From: Sneathiella sp.
GTDB lineage: Bacteria; Pseudomonadota; Alphaproteobacteria; Sneathiellales; Sneathiellaceae
Assembly: GCA_016765515.1 (NCBI GenBank)
Contig: JAESPT010000196.1
Coordinates: 1-6,853, forward strand
Length of the DNA: 6,853 bases
Direction: 5' to 3'
The notes beneath the pieces are model-generated. The model made no database searches. It was not told the DNA's origin and was given only the letters and a program-made list of their open reading frames with translations. Below are positions 1 through 6,281 of this stretch, one piece after another; positions within the stretch are counted from its first letter, which is position 1; every line of letters starts with the position of its first letter. The position numbers were made by a program, and so were the translations under genes.

Positions 1-156
<156 letters not shown>

Positions 157-171
157 TTACAGGGGGAGTAC

Positions 172-187
172 TTCAAGACCTGTGCCA
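172..187 (-). promoter_or_regulatory. Candidate sigma-54 (-24/-12) promoter of glnK
   Basis: Read on the minus strand this is TGGCACAGGTCTTGAA, against the sigma-54 consensus TGGCACG-N4-TTGCW. The -24 element TGGCAC is perfect and the spacing between the GG and the -12 dinucleotide is exactly 10 bases. The one serious mismatch is GA in place of GC at -13/-12. Transcription would begin near 161, leaving a leader of about 53 bases before the glnK ATG. PII-amtB operons of alphaproteobacteria are commonly NtrC/sigma-54 dependent, which fits. I did not find a clear NtrC dyad upstream. Confidence 0.5.
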
Positions 188-237
188 ATTTCTGAGGCAG
201 ACAATTTATATCAATTAAAACAAATGGATATGAAAGA

Positions 238-258
238 AGCGCCCAAATAATGGGCGCT
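238..258 (-). terminator. Probable intrinsic terminator downstream of the amidase gene
   Basis: A perfect 8-bp stem (AGCGCCCA / TGGGCGCT) with a 5-base loop. On the minus strand the stem is followed by TCTTTC, a short and interrupted U tract. It lies about 55 bp past the amidase stop codon and ahead of the glnK promoter, so it would keep amidase transcription out of glnK. On the plus strand the bases after the stem are not T-rich at once, so minus-strand use is favoured. The weak U tract lowers confidence. Confidence 0.55.
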
Positions 259-283
259 CCTGCTATTTTATTTGAAAGGAAAT

Positions 284-320
284 ATGCCTAAAATATAGCC
301 TGTGCCTGTATTTTAGGCAT
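284..320. repeat. 12-bp perfect inverted repeat spanning the amidase stop codon
   Basis: ATGCCTAAAATA at 284-295 is the exact reverse complement of TATTTTAGGCAT at 309-320, with a 13-base spacer. The amidase stop codon (313-315 on the plus strand) lies inside the right arm. In the minus-strand transcript this gives a 12-bp hairpin followed by TATTTCCTTT, so it may act as a first terminator or an mRNA 3'-end stabiliser ahead of the 238-258 hairpin. Confidence 0.6.
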
Positions 321-1680
321 TAAGGACCGCTAGCGCTGTTTCTGATGCTTTACTCAGTCTGAGAAGTTTGTTTTCCTGATTAGGCGGTGCCATTAACATC
401 ATGCCAACGGGGAATTTATCTGCAAAACCGCAGGGGAGTGTTGTCGCACATAATCCCAGCAGATTTGCAAGCCGGGTCAGGCTGATCGACATCATCGCAG
501 CGTCCAGATAAAGCGCTTCATTTTCATAGAGAGGGGCCAGGGCTGGCGGCGGCGCGGGAACAGTGGCACCAATAACCAGATCAAATCCAGCTGTTTGTTT
601 AAGATAATCCGCTTGAAACGCTTTCAGGCCCATATAAATACTGAGGATGCCGGGAGCGCTGAAATTATCCGCCGATAAGAACCGGGTGGCGATAGGGGCA
701 AACATACCCTCTGGATTTTCTCGAATTTTATCCGCCCATAAGACATTGCCTTCAATATTGGCCGGGGATCCATGTTTAGCGCAGGTTGTCAGAATATCCT
801 CAAATACCGGGACAGGACCTTCAACCACTTCTGCTCCCGCATCCTTCAAACAGTTCAGGCCAGTATCGATTTGTCGCTGGATATCAGTCTCGACAAGGTC
901 GTCAAAGACAGTTGTCGCCCGTAATATACGCACACCTTTTAATGTCGATCCCTTCAAGTCGGCCGGTGCCTTGCCACTGAGGATTGCGCTGATAGCATTA
1001 GCATCGGCAATGTCTTTGGTCAGCGGACCGATTGTATCCTGAGTGGGGGAGAGGGGAACTGATCCTTCCAATGAGATCAGGCCATGGGTGGTTTTAAGTC
1101 CCGTTATACCGCACCAAGCGGCAGGAATTCGCACAGAGCCAGCTGTATCCGATCCAATGGCAGCGGCGGCCAAGCCATGATAGACGGACAGAGCCGCCCC
1201 GGAAGAAGATCCCCCCGGCACCCGCTCAACGTCATCATCAAAAGGGTTACGCCCTGTACCCGTCCACGGATTATTACCAAGCCCTGAAAAAGCGACATCC
1301 GGCATGTTCGTCTTACCAAGACAAATCATGCCCGCACGGGTCGCCCGTTTCAGACATTCAGCATCATCCTCGGGAATTCGCCCTTGCAAAAGTTTTGCGC
1401 CGGCTTCGGTGGCGATATCTTTTGTATCAAATAGATCTTTCCAAGAGATGGGAACACCATCCAAGGAGCTTCGCCGCTGTTTCAGTTTGGCGCGTGCTGA
1501 GGCTGCTTTTGCTTCCGCTAAAGCTCTTTCTTCTGTCAGGCGAACAAAAATAACCCGATCGGGATCCTTTTCCTTGATGCGGTCCAGGAAATATTTTGTT
1601 AGATCAACAGGATCAATTTCGCCCTGATCGATTTTGCGGCCAAGTTCAAGGGCCGTCAATGTGTGCCAATTATTTGTCAT
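313..1680 (-). CDS. Amidase signature (AS) family hydrolase, substrate unknown
   Basis: A 455-residue cytoplasmic protein, a usual length for the amidase signature family, with no signal peptide. The family uses a Ser-cisSer-Lys triad to hydrolyse amide bonds. All three residues are visible: Lys81 in GVPISWKDLFDTKD, cis-Ser158 in PGGSSSG, and nucleophile Ser182 in GSDTAGSVRIPAAWCG. The 24-residue distance between the two serines is the same as in known members. It resembles GatA of the tRNA amidotransferase, but no gatB or gatC lies nearby and the length and C-terminus suit a stand-alone amidase, so I do not call it gatA. It is transcribed alone, divergently from the hydroxylase gene 60 bp away. 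The ATG start has no good Shine-Dalgarno sequence, but the next in-frame Met (residue 118) is inside the catalytic domain. Its substrate cannot be deduced from sequence or context. Confidence 0.92.
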   Translation of the reverse strand: MTNNWHTLTALELGRKIDQGEIDPVDLTKYFLDRIKEKDPDRVIFVRLTEERALAEAKAASARAKLKQRRSSLDGVPISWKDLFDTKDIATEAGAKLLQGRIPEDDAECLKRATRAGMICLGKTNMPDVAFSGLGNNPWTGTGRNPFDDDVERVPGGSSSGAALSVYHGLAAAAIGSDTAGSVRIPAAWCGITGLKTTHGLISLEGSVPLSPTQDTIGPLTKDIADANAISAILSGKAPADLKGSTLKGVRILRATTVFDDLVETDIQRQIDTGLNCLKDAGAEVVEGPVPVFEDILTTCAKHGSPANIEGNVLWADKIRENPEGMFAPIATRFLSADNFSAPGILSIYMGLKAFQADYLKQTAGFDLVIGATVPAPPPALAPLYENEALYLDAAMMSISLTRLANLLGLCATTLPCGFADKFPVGMMLMAPPNQENKLLRLSKASETALAVLNA

Positions 1681-1700
1681 TGGCAGAGGTTAGCGATAAT
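1674..1700 (+). promoter_or_regulatory. Weak candidate sigma-70-type promoter for the hydroxylase gene
   Basis: TTGTCA (1674-1679) and GATAAT (1695-1700) sit 15 bp apart, shorter than the preferred 17. The -35 element overlaps the first codons of the divergent amidase. The only intergenic space for promoters of both genes is 1681-1740. I could not pick a convincing minus-strand promoter for the amidase in it. Confidence 0.25.
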
Positions 1701-1740
1701 CTGTTAGGTGAGCAACATAGTCGTATGAAATGGAATCAAC

Positions 1741-2970
1741 ATGGCGCAAGAAAATATACCCCAGTTTAGGAATATAGACGTCCTTGTTGTTGGCGGGGGT
1801 TTGAATGGCCTGCCCTTTGCCATTGCAGTGGCGTCGGCCGGGCTCGACGTCGTTCTCTTGGAGAGAGAAGATCCGGCTACTGTCGTTAACGCCGGATTTG
1901 ACGGCCGGGTATCGGCAATCGCTCATGCCTCTCGAAATTTGTTTAAAAGTATTGGCGTCTGGCCGTATGTCAGCGAAGTCGAGCCTATGCTGGATATTCG
2001 CATTACCGACGGTCCTTCCAAGTTATTTCTTCATTATGATCACCGCCAGTTGGGGGATGAGCCTTTTGGACATATGGTTGAAAATCGTCATTTGCGAATG
2101 GCTTTGCTCAAACGGGCCGGTGAAATTGAGACCCTAACTTTGCTTGCGCCCGCATCCTATGAAAGCATTGAGCGGGATGCAGAGGGGGTGACTGCTGTAT
2201 TGTCAGATGGTCAAACCCTTCGTTCCCGATTAGTCGTCGCAGCGGATGGGCGTTTGTCTCGCCTTCGGAATTTGGCCGGTATTGAAACAGTGGGCTGGTC
2301 TTATGATCAGTCTGGCATTGTTTGTACGGTCGCTCATGAATTTCCGCATAACGGCGTTGCGCAGGAACGTTTTCTCAATCCTGGCCCTTTTGCAATCCTG
2401 CCGATGACTAAAAACCGTTCTTCTCTTGTTTGGACCGAACAGACAGAAACAGCGGCGACAATCATGAAGCTGAGTGACGACGATTTTCATAAAGAAATGG
2501 CGAGCAGATTTGGCGACTATCTTGGAAAACTGGAGGTCGTTGGTCCCAGATGGAGTTATCCGCTCGCCTTGCATCAATCACATGACTATATTGCAAACCG
2601 CCTTGCCCTGATTGGCGATGCTGCTCATGGAATGCACCCGATTGCAGGCCAGGGCCTTAACCTTGGGCTGCGGGATGTGGCTGCTCTTGCAGAAGTAGTG
2701 ATTGACGCGGCGCGTCTTGGTCAGGATCCGGGATCTCTGAATACGCTGACAAATTTTCAGCGTTGGCGCCGCTTTGACAGTCTGGCTTTGCTTGCAATAA
2801 CAGACGGGCTGAACAAGTTATTCACGATTGACGTGGCTCCTGTTCGTCTTGCCCGGGATCTGGGCCTCGCTGCCGTGAATAAAATGCCAAAACTCAAAGG
2901 GAGTTTTATGGAACATGCTCGCGGTACGGTGGGTGATCTACCGCGACTTTTGCAGGGGAAACCTCTATAA
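1741..2970 (+). CDS. UbiH/UbiF/VisC/COQ6-family FAD-dependent ubiquinone-biosynthesis hydroxylase
   Basis: A 409-residue class A flavoprotein monooxygenase, the usual family size. The FAD dinucleotide fold is at residues 14-42 (VVGGGLNG, acidic Glu41 ending the second strand). The conserved DGR is at 54-56, and the DG motif VVAADGRLSRLR at 165-176. The second FAD signature GDAAH at 292-296 runs into HPIAGQGLNLGLRD (299-312), the hallmark of the UbiH/COQ6 subfamily. These enzymes add hydroxyls to the ubiquinone ring precursor using O2 and reduced flavin. Which ring carbon is attacked (C1, C5 or C6; UbiL- or UbiM-like generalists occur in alphaproteobacteria) cannot be read from the sequence, so no symbol is given. 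The ATG is preceded only by a weak GGA; an upstream in-frame GTG at 1708 is cut off by a stop at 1726. The gene ends 11 bp from the convergent DUF971 gene, with no terminator visible between them. Confidence 0.92.
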   Translation: MAQENIPQFRNIDVLVVGGGLNGLPFAIAVASAGLDVVLLEREDPATVVNAGFDGRVSAIAHASRNLFKSIGVWPYVSEVEPMLDIRITDGPSKLFLHYDHRQLGDEPFGHMVENRHLRMALLKRAGEIETLTLLAPASYESIERDAEGVTAVLSDGQTLRSRLVVAADGRLSRLRNLAGIETVGWSYDQSGIVCTVAHEFPHNGVAQERFLNPGPFAILPMTKNRSSLVWTEQTETAATIMKLSDDDFHKEMASRFGDYLGKLEVVGPRWSYPLALHQSHDYIANRLALIGDAAHGMHPIAGQGLNLGLRDVAALAEVVIDAARLGQDPGSLNTLTNFQRWRRFDSLALLAITDGLNKLFTIDVAPVRLARDLGLAAVNKMPKLKGSFMEHARGTVGDLPRLLQGKPL

Positions 2971-2981
2971 GACGGACTAAT

Positions 2982-3365
2982 TTAAGGGTCGCGGCTTAAC
3001 CCATTTGCAGCAAGGTTGGTGAGATAGGCTTCCCAGATATCTTCCTGATTAAGCCCCAGATCATAGAGATAACTCCACGAAAACAATCCCGTATCATGAA
3101 GGTCGTCAAAATTCAGGCGAACCGCATAATTGCCAACGGGCTCCAGAGACATGATACCCACATGTCGCCGTCCGGATATCAGTTGTTTTTGACTGGGGCT
3201 ATGTCCCTGTACTTCCGCTGACGGGCTTTCGACGCGCAAGAGTTCCGCTGAATATTCGAATTTATTTCCGTCGGCGAAAGAGATAACCAGAATTTTTTCC
3301 GCTTTTTTCAGGCGGACTTCAATAGGTTTAGGGCGACCCGCGCGTTCATATAATATTCCGGACAT
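2982..3365 (-). CDS. DUF971 protein (gamma-butyrobetaine hydroxylase-like N-terminal domain)
   Basis: A 127-residue single-domain protein. The DUF971 pattern is clear: PIEVRL near residue 14, FADGNKFEYSAELLRV (30-45), SPSAEVQGH (47-55), EPVGNYAVRLNFDD (75-88) and HDTGLFSWSYLYDLG (90-104). In eukaryotes this fold is the N-terminal domain of gamma-butyrobetaine dioxygenase; the function of the free bacterial form is not established. There is no cysteine, so the zinc site of the eukaryotic domain cannot form in the same way. The usual DGH of the family reads DLH here (88-90). I chose the ATG at 3363-3365, one base after the stop of the upstream gene and just before the domain. An in-frame ATG at 3401 would add 12 residues but overlap the Trm112 gene by 35 bp. 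It is the last gene of the four-gene operon and is probably translationally coupled. Confidence 0.88.
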   Translation of the reverse strand: MSGILYERAGRPKPIEVRLKKAEKILVISFADGNKFEYSAELLRVESPSAEVQGHSPSQKQLISGRRHVGIMSLEPVGNYAVRLNFDDLHDTGLFSWSYLYDLGLNQEDIWEAYLTNLAANGLSRDP

Positions 3366-3366
3366 G

Positions 3367-3591
3367 TTATGAGACGCTTTCTTCAATCTTTCGGGCTTCA
3401 TCCACCAGCATTATTGGAATGCCATTGCGGATTGGAAAGGCGAGACCGGCTTTTTCGCTGATGAGTTCATTCGTTTTACGATCGAATTTAAGCAAACTTT
3501 TCGTCAGAGGACATACCAGAATTTCCAGTAATTTTGCATCAACCTGTGACACCTCGACGGATGGATCTTCAGAGGATTGTGTGTCTGTCAC
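3367..3591 (-). CDS. Trm112-family protein (UPF0434/YcaR-like)
   Basis: A 74-residue protein with the Trm112 core at residues 19-67: [17 protein letters not shown], then [19 protein letters not shown] and DEAR. In eukaryotes and archaea Trm112 is an activator subunit of several methyltransferases; the bacterial protein is much less understood. Only one cysteine (Cys27 of CPLT) remains, so no zinc knuckle can be built; single-Cys forms are common in alphaproteobacteria. The first 17 residues are an extension beyond the core. The start is GTG at 3589-3591, supported by AGGAG at the right distance. An internal GTG at codon 14 is a weaker alternative because it lacks a ribosome binding site. It lies 15 nt after the LON-domain gene and 1 nt before the DUF971 gene. 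Confidence 0.9.
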   Translation of the reverse strand: MTDTQSSEDPSVEVSQVDAKLLEILVCPLTKSLLKFDRKTNELISEKAGLAFPIRNGIPIMLVDEARKIEESVS

Positions 3592-3597
3592 GAGGTA

Positions 3598-3602
3598 CTC
3601 CT
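3598..3602 (-). promoter_or_regulatory. Shine-Dalgarno site fixing the GTG start of the Trm112 gene
   Basis: The minus strand reads AGGAG, then six bases, then GTG. No ATG start for this gene is available in frame, so this site is the main evidence for the GTG start. It lies in the 15-nt gap after the LON-domain gene stop. Confidence 0.75.
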
Positions 3603-3606
3603 GAAC

Positions 3607-4266
3607 TTATTGAACGGTTTTATTGGGGTTGCTTTGCGGCATCATCATTGTGAGGAGGCTGATTAAAAGCTCAGAGCGGGCAAAGACGTCCTCTGCTTCC
3701 AATAAGGCTTGTTTCTCAGCCGGCGAGAAAGGGCAAATCATTGAAAGAGAATTGACCAGATTATCATCCGCCAGATTATTCAAGGCTTCCCAGTCGTCTT
3801 CCTCATTATCAAATTCAAGGAAATGATTGAGCACATTTTGCAGGCGGTCTCTGTTTACAGGTTCATTTGGCGCGAAAGTCAAATCCGTTTTAAAGGGTGT
3901 GTAATCAGCTTTTATCTGCCGATATCGCGTTATGCGATCTAATTCTTCAATGGTTTTAAACCGGCATACACCTTCAAGTGTTATGCTGAAATTCCCATCG
4001 TCAGACTCGCTGAATTCGCAGATCTTACCGGCGCAGCCAACGGAATAAAGAACGGGTTCGTGGGATGGATCTTCAGGATCCAGAGGCTGGATAATACCGA
4101 TCACCCGGTGACTTTCCATCGCATCCCGAACCATATCGATATAGCGAGGTTCAAAGACATGGAGAGGCAACTGGCCTGTCGTTAGAAGCAGAGCACCAGA
4201 CAAGGGAAATATCGGCAGAATTGCCGGCAATTGTTCTAATCCGGATGTGGTGCCCTGATCACTCAT
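3607..4266 (-). CDS. LON peptidase substrate-binding (N-terminal) domain protein, stand-alone
   Basis: A 219-residue protein matching the N-terminal domain of Lon protease without its ATPase or protease domains. The signature is at residues 17-42: LPIFPLSGALLL, then LPLHVFEPRY. The middle contains the CAGKICEF and GNFSITLEGVCRFK strands, and the C-terminal half (about 135-210) is acidic and helical. The Ser-Lys dyad and Walker motifs of Lon are absent, so it is not a protease. In Lon this domain recognises unfolded or degron-bearing substrates, so a client-binding or adaptor role is a reasonable inference only. Its ATG overlaps the stop of the upstream thioredoxin gene by four bases (ATGA), typical of translational coupling. 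A proteostasis role beside a CnoX-like holdase would fit. Confidence 0.9.
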   Translation of the reverse strand: MSDQGTTSGLEQLPAILPIFPLSGALLLTTGQLPLHVFEPRYIDMVRDAMESHRVIGIIQPLDPEDPSHEPVLYSVGCAGKICEFSESDDGNFSITLEGVCRFKTIEELDRITRYRQIKADYTPFKTDLTFAPNEPVNRDRLQNVLNHFLEFDNEEDDWEALNNLADDNLVNSLSMICPFSPAEKQALLEAEDVFARSELLISLLTMMMPQSNPNKTVQ

Positions 4267-5171
4267 GAGAATAACAACGATGAAAGTTGGCGGCGTAAGT
4301 CTTTGCTAATGTCGTGCATCGGACCTAAAACTTCAAATAATTTAAGAAGTTCCTGGCGGGCTACTGCGTCATTCCACTCTCGATCTCTCTTGATAATCTC
4401 AAGGAGTTCCTCGCCGCCGCTCGTATAATTTTCGCTGCCGATTAGAGCTTGGGCATATTCAAGGCGGGCGTCAAGATTATCTGGTTCAGCCGTTACCTTT
4501 TCTGCAAGAGGAGCAAGTTCCCCTGCATTAGCCGCATTTTCCGCAAGAGAAAGGGCAGCAAGGGCCGCCGAGACGGCTTTGCTCTCTTTATCGTCTTCCT
4601 CCAAAGTACTGAGAAGGTTTCGGGCGGCCTCCACCTCTCCGAGTTTAAGGTGGACCCGTGACAGATGGGCTTTGGCTTCCACGTTATTTGGTTCAATCTC
4701 CAGGATTTGAGAAAAAGAGGATAGGGCGACTTCCATATTTTCATCTTCGAGCGCCGCAAGACCACTTTCCATGGCGACGTCTACAGGCGACGCTTCGATT
4801 GGACCATCCGCATTTTTCTCAATAAATTCTTTGATTTGGCTTTCCGGGATGACTCCCATAAAACCATCTACCGGTTGACCGTTCTTAAAGGCAAAGACTG
4901 CTGGAATGGATTTCACCCGAAGCGCTTGTGCGATTTGTGGATTCTCGTCGATATCTATTTTAACGAGAGAAACACCGCCGCCTGCATTACCTACAATTTT
5001 TTCTAGTATCGGACCCAATTGCTTGCATGGGCCGCACCACGGGGCCCAAAGGTCAACCAAAACAAGCCGTTTTTCACTCGCCTCAACGACATCGGCGTTG
5101 AAGCTTTCAGTTGTAGCGTCAACGATCAAGTTGGCAGTATCCGTCATATTTTTGTCGAGTAGCGTTTCCAT
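4263..5171 (-). CDS. cnoX: CnoX-like thioredoxin-TPR protein (YbbN family chaperedoxin)
   Basis: A 302-residue cytoplasmic protein. Residues about 20-122 form a thioredoxin fold with WCGPC at 45-49 and cis-Pro90 in KSIPAVFAF. Residues about 130-300 are helical repeats of the YbbN TPR type (for example ALEDENMEVALSSFSQILEI). E. coli CnoX is a holdase that protects clients from oxidative aggregation, passes them to chaperones including GroEL, and has lost the catalytic CXXC. Here both cysteines are kept, as in the Caulobacter protein, so disulfide-reductase activity is expected. It is the first gene of the four-gene operon. The ATG at 5171 was chosen; a second ATG at codon 9 (5145-5147) also precedes the conserved region, and neither has a strong free-standing Shine-Dalgarno. 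The promoter described separately would place the mRNA start at or next to the first ATG. Confidence 0.92.
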   Translation of the reverse strand: METLLDKNMTDTANLIVDATTESFNADVVEASEKRLVLVDLWAPWCGPCKQLGPILEKIVGNAGGGVSLVKIDIDENPQIAQALRVKSIPAVFAFKNGQPVDGFMGVIPESQIKEFIEKNADGPIEASPVDVAMESGLAALEDENMEVALSSFSQILEIEPNNVEAKAHLSRVHLKLGEVEAARNLLSTLEEDDKESKAVSAALAALSLAENAANAGELAPLAEKVTAEPDNLDARLEYAQALIGSENYTSGGEELLEIIKRDREWNDAVARQELLKLFEVLGPMHDISKDLRRQLSSLLFS

Positions 5172-5177
5172 AAGCTC

Positions 5178-5206
5178 ACTATACCAATTTCTTTAAAATT
5201 TACCAA
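5178..5206 (-). promoter_or_regulatory. Candidate sigma-70-type promoter of the cnoX operon
   Basis: On the minus strand TTGGTA (5206-5201) and TATAGT (5183-5178) are separated by exactly 17 bp. The expected start, about seven bases past the -10, falls at 5171, the A of the ATG. This implies a leaderless or nearly leaderless mRNA. TTGGTA also recurs at 5187-5182, overlapping the -10. No terminator for the upstream deacylase gene is visible in 5207-5285, so some read-through from that gene is possible too. Confidence 0.45.
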
Positions 5207-5285
5207 TGACGCTTACGCATCTAGATCCAAGGGCATAGCAGGTTCATTTGCCCAAATTCAAGAGGATCCTCAAATTTCCCGGTTT

Positions 5286-5780
5286 TTATGGGTCGAGGGT
5301 TAGGACGCGAGCGCTATGACCACAGAATTTTATAAATTTTATAAGATCACTTGATGAAATTTGTGTTGTTTTGTCGTTAATCAAGGGGTGAAAATTTAAG
5401 AAATTCTCCTCGACCATGCGCGCATCCAGCAAAACCGTTACCCGTAAGTCCGTATCATTGATTAAGGCAAAGGGGGTCACGGACCCTGGTTCAATGCCGA
5501 GAACGTCGATGAGAAGTTCTGCTTTTCCGAAACTGAGATTTTTTGCACCGATTTGTTTGCGAAGGGATTTCAAATCCACCTTGGTATCTTCCAGGCACAC
5601 GAAAGGATAAAGATCTCCATTTTTGTCTTTCAAGAACAAGTTCTTGCTATGACCCCCGTCCAGTTCTCTGGATACTTTCTGAGCTTCCTCTACGGTAAAT
5701 ACAGGATTGTGATGGTGCGTATTGTGAATGATTCCTAATTCATCAAGACGACTGAACAAAGTTTCCGGTGTAGCACGCAT
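5286..5780 (-). CDS. YbaK/ProX-type prolyl-tRNA editing deacylase (ProXp-ala-like)
   Basis: A 164-residue single-domain protein of the YbaK/aminoacyl-tRNA deacylase fold, often annotated as prolyl-tRNA synthetase-associated domain protein. Visible family features are HHNPVFTVEEA (23-33), GGHSKNLFLKDK (42-53) with the conserved Lys46, IGAKNLSFGKAELL (77-90), GSVTPFAL (99-106) and NFHPL (129-133). Free-standing members hydrolyse mischarged tRNA-Pro; the alphaproteobacterial ProXp-ala type removes Ala from Ala-tRNA-Pro in place of the editing domain that many alphaproteobacterial ProRS enzymes lack. Specificity for Ala rather than Cys or Ser is inferred from overall resemblance. The ATG start is supported by AGGGA at 5790-5794, nine bases upstream. 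The gene runs in the same direction as the cnoX operon, 114 bp upstream of it, and diverges from the tRNA-Gly gene. Confidence 0.9.
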   Translation of the reverse strand: MRATPETLFSRLDELGIIHNTHHHNPVFTVEEAQKVSRELDGGHSKNLFLKDKNGDLYPFVCLEDTKVDLKSLRKQIGAKNLSFGKAELLIDVLGIEPGSVTPFALINDTDLRVTVLLDARMVEENFLNFHPLINDKTTQISSSDLIKFIKFCGHSARVLTLDP

Positions 5781-5882
5781 GTATTATGGTCCCTGAAGGG
5801 TTTAAATTTGGTCCGGAGAATAGCTTGGAGGCCAACAAAGAGCTATGGGGAAAAATAAAATGACAATTTTTTAAAATCGCGC

Positions 5883-5910
5883 TTGCATTCACATTCAAGA
5901 TAACTATTAT
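5883..5910 (+). promoter_or_regulatory. Promoter of the tRNA-Gly gene
   Basis: TTGCAT (5883-5888) and TATTAT (5905-5910) are 16 bp apart, with a start expected near 5917. The bases after the -10 are GC-rich (CCCGGC), as in promoters under stringent control. The leader before the mature tRNA would be about 20 nt. It contains a small hairpin, GCAAC-ACC-GTTGC, at 5919-5931. Confidence 0.6.
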
Positions 5911-5938
5911 CCCGGCTCGCAACACCGTTGCATGCCGA

Positions 5939-6013
5939 GCGGGCGTAGCTCAGGGGTAGAGCATAACCTTGCCAAGGTTAGGGTCGTGAGTTCGAATCTC
6001 ATCGCCCGCTCCA
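5939..6013 (+). tRNA. tRNA-Gly (anticodon GCC)
   Basis: A complete 75-nt cloverleaf. The acceptor stem GCGGGCG (5939-5945) pairs with CGCCCGC (6003-6009), followed by discriminator T and an encoded CCA. The D arm has AGCTCAGGGGTAGAGC. The anticodon stem TAACC/GGTTA encloses the loop TTGCCAA, giving anticodon GCC. The T arm contains GTTCGAATC. It reads GGC and GGU glycine codons. It is a single-gene unit, with its own promoter and an intrinsic terminator seven bases past the CCA. Confidence 0.98.
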
Positions 6014-6020
6014 ATTTATC

Positions 6021-6053
6021 AAAAGGCCTTGCCAGTAGTGGCGAGGCCTTTTT
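6021..6053 (+). terminator. Intrinsic terminator of the tRNA-Gly gene
   Basis: AAAAGGCCT (6021-6029) pairs with AGGCCTTTT (6044-6052). The stem continues inward through a T-G wobble and GCC/GGC, giving about 13-14 bp with a short loop, and ends in TTTTT. The A tract on the 5' side makes the structure symmetric, so it could also stop transcription coming from the right on the minus strand. Confidence 0.9.
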
Positions 6054-6089
6054 GATTCTACGCCGTTTTCTGCTTTTTCATTCTTTCGT

Positions 6090-6281
6090 TTAAAACTGAA
6101 AATCGTTGGCTTGAAGCTGTGAACTATTGATACCTGTCAACAGGATTGAGTCTGATGATTCAAATTCAATCAAGGTGTTATTGCCTTGCTGAGTGATTGC
6201 CAAATCTACGGTCGATGCTATGGCTGGGTGCAAAGCAAAATCCAGCTGGTCAACTGATCCAGCGCCTGCCTGATAAATGTT
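6090..6281 (-). pseudogene. Relic of the C-terminal secretion domain of an RTX/type I-secreted calcium-binding protein
   Basis: The minus strand reads as 63 codons plus a TAA stop with a recognisable pattern: GSVDQLDFALHP, then STVDLAITQQGNNTLIEF, then SILLTGINSSQL and a final ANDFQF. Type I-secreted RTX proteins characteristically end in strands of the form NTLIxF...I.LTGv....L..dDFxF, with the uncleaved secretion signal at the very C-terminus. The frame stays open upstream only to an in-frame TGA at 6363-6365. That stretch has no ATG, and upstream of about 6281 the translation no longer looks like the family. No GGxGxD calcium-binding nonapeptides are visible further up in the frames I read. 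I take it as a decayed, 5'-truncated gene rather than a functional one. Resemblance is by eye; a profile search would settle it. Confidence 0.6.

Noticed and set aside
647..1042. Plus-strand open frames inside the amidase gene and other long antisense frames over the recognised genes
   Set aside because: They have no recognisable protein features and lie wholly within genes with clear family motifs on the other strand or frame, so they are shadows.
313..1680. Calling the amidase GatA (tRNA amidotransferase subunit A)
   Set aside because: The catalytic motifs are shared by the whole amidase signature family. There is no gatC or gatB neighbour, and overall length and context fit a stand-alone amidase better.
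5262..5271. Perfect 10-bp palindrome GAGGATCCTC between the deacylase gene and the cnoX operon
   Set aside because: It is too compact to form a terminator hairpin, has no U tract and no second copy nearby. As an operator it would be pure speculation.
5325..5350. The string GAATTTTATAAA shared with the region near 6314
   Set aside because: Only 12 bases of very AT-rich sequence match, one copy inside the deacylase gene and one in the spacer. The flanks do not align, so it is likely coincidental.
5990..6013. The tRNA-Gly 3' end as a phage or island attachment site
   Set aside because: tRNA-Gly genes are frequent integration sites and a relic gene follows, but I found no second copy of the tRNA 3' end in the rest of the window and no integrase.
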